DNA of 6,575 nucleotides from Armatimonadota bacterium. GTDB lineage: Bacteria > Sysuimicrobiota > Sysuimicrobiia > Sysuimicrobiales > JACQTN01. Positions within the stretch are counted from its first letter, which is position 1. Each line of letters starts with the position of its first letter. The notes under the pieces are model-generated. The model ran no database searches and was not told where the DNA came from. It saw only the letters and a list, made by a program, of their open reading frames with translations. Of this stretch, positions 6,425 through 6,575 are shown in pieces. The stretch is taken from the NCBI GenBank assembly GCA_016210785.1, contig JACQTN010000014.1, forward strand, positions 1 through 6,575, given 5' to 3'. The translations under genes and the position numbers were made by a program.

Positions 6425-6515
6425 CCTTGCGTCTTGCGGCTTCATCAGCATAGCGTTCTCCATGGGCGATCGTCTCCCTGTCCATGCCCTGATAGGTTCG
6501 CCCGGCAGGGGCAGG

Positions 6516-6575
6516 GTGACATTTTCACAGACCAGTTAACGGGTGACAGAATCTCAGACCATTTACACGTCCACA
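6516..6575 (-). repeat. Right terminal repeat block of the mobile-like element
   Basis: Two direct copies lie 27 bases apart: 6516-6534 (GTGACATTTTCACAGACCA) and 6543-6561 (GTGACAGAATCTCAGACCA), matching at 15 of 19 positions. On the minus strand the block reads outward-to-inward like the left block, with a longer spacer between the TGTGGACG terminus and the outer copy. Confidence 0.6.

Larger units (their letters stand above)
6358..6575. mobile_element. Small IS-like or MITE-like element (IS21-type iterated ends), transposase-less within the window
   Basis: The stretch begins TGTCGATG at 6358 and, read from the other strand, ends TGTGGACG at 6575, so both outer ends share TGT[C/G]GA[T/C]G with TG...CA termini. 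Each end carries two copies of an about 18-base motif, and the two ends are inverted relative to each other. The interior (6408-6515) is only about 108 bases and cannot hold a transposase. GC is about 53% by my count of 6361-6575, well below the genes beside it. Iterated end repeats with TG/CA termini are typical of IS21-type elements; the family assignment is inference. It may be a complete non-autonomous derivative, an internally deleted IS, or the edge of an assembly break. A target-site duplication cannot be checked because the right flank lies outside the window. Confidence 0.5.

Noticed and set aside
6358..6575. CRISPR array
   Set aside because: There are repeats, but only two copies per side, imperfect and inverted between sides, with no regular spacers and no cas genes.

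Overview
The window is about 6.6 kb of GC-rich bacterial chromosome. It carries four complete genes on the + strand and ends in a shorter-GC mobile-element-like sequence. The presence of a DUF951 gene near ychF, together with the GC-rich codon use, points to a Terrabacteria-type lineage: a high-GC Bacillota, a Chloroflexota member, or a related uncultured phylum. I cannot name the organism from this much sequence.

Layout. Bases 1-229 hold no gene I can assign, but there is a small stem-loop at 177-203 just before the first gene. Bases 230-481 encode a small DUF951 protein. Its stop overlaps the start of the next gene (478-3177) in an ATGA junction, so the two are very likely translationally coupled. 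The second gene is an 899-residue membrane diguanylate cyclase with 7-8 membrane segments, three GAF domains and a C-terminal GGDEF domain. Bases 3178-3428 are a 251-base gap with two GC-rich hairpins and then a hairpin followed by a T-rich run, the best intrinsic terminator candidate here. Bases 3429-4523 encode the conserved ATPase YchF. After a 133-base gap, 4657-6327 encodes a LctP/LldP-family (L-lactate permease type) transporter that appears to start at TTG.

Bases 6358-6575 form an IS-like or MITE-like sequence of at least 218 bases. It has TG...CA outer ends, iterated repeats of about 18 bases at both ends, inverted with respect to each other, only about 108 bases of interior, and lower GC. 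The window stops exactly where its right terminus would be.

The genes do not form one obvious pathway. DUF951 next to ychF is, from my memory of Bacillus-type genomes, a recurring neighbourhood. Here a large c-di-GMP synthase sits between them and is coupled to DUF951. The permease looks like a separate carboxylate-uptake unit. No defence system, CRISPR array, tRNA or rRNA was seen. The items most worth a second look are the DUF951-cyclase coupling, the Asp-to-Glu change in the GGDEF metal site, and the small terminal mobile-like element.
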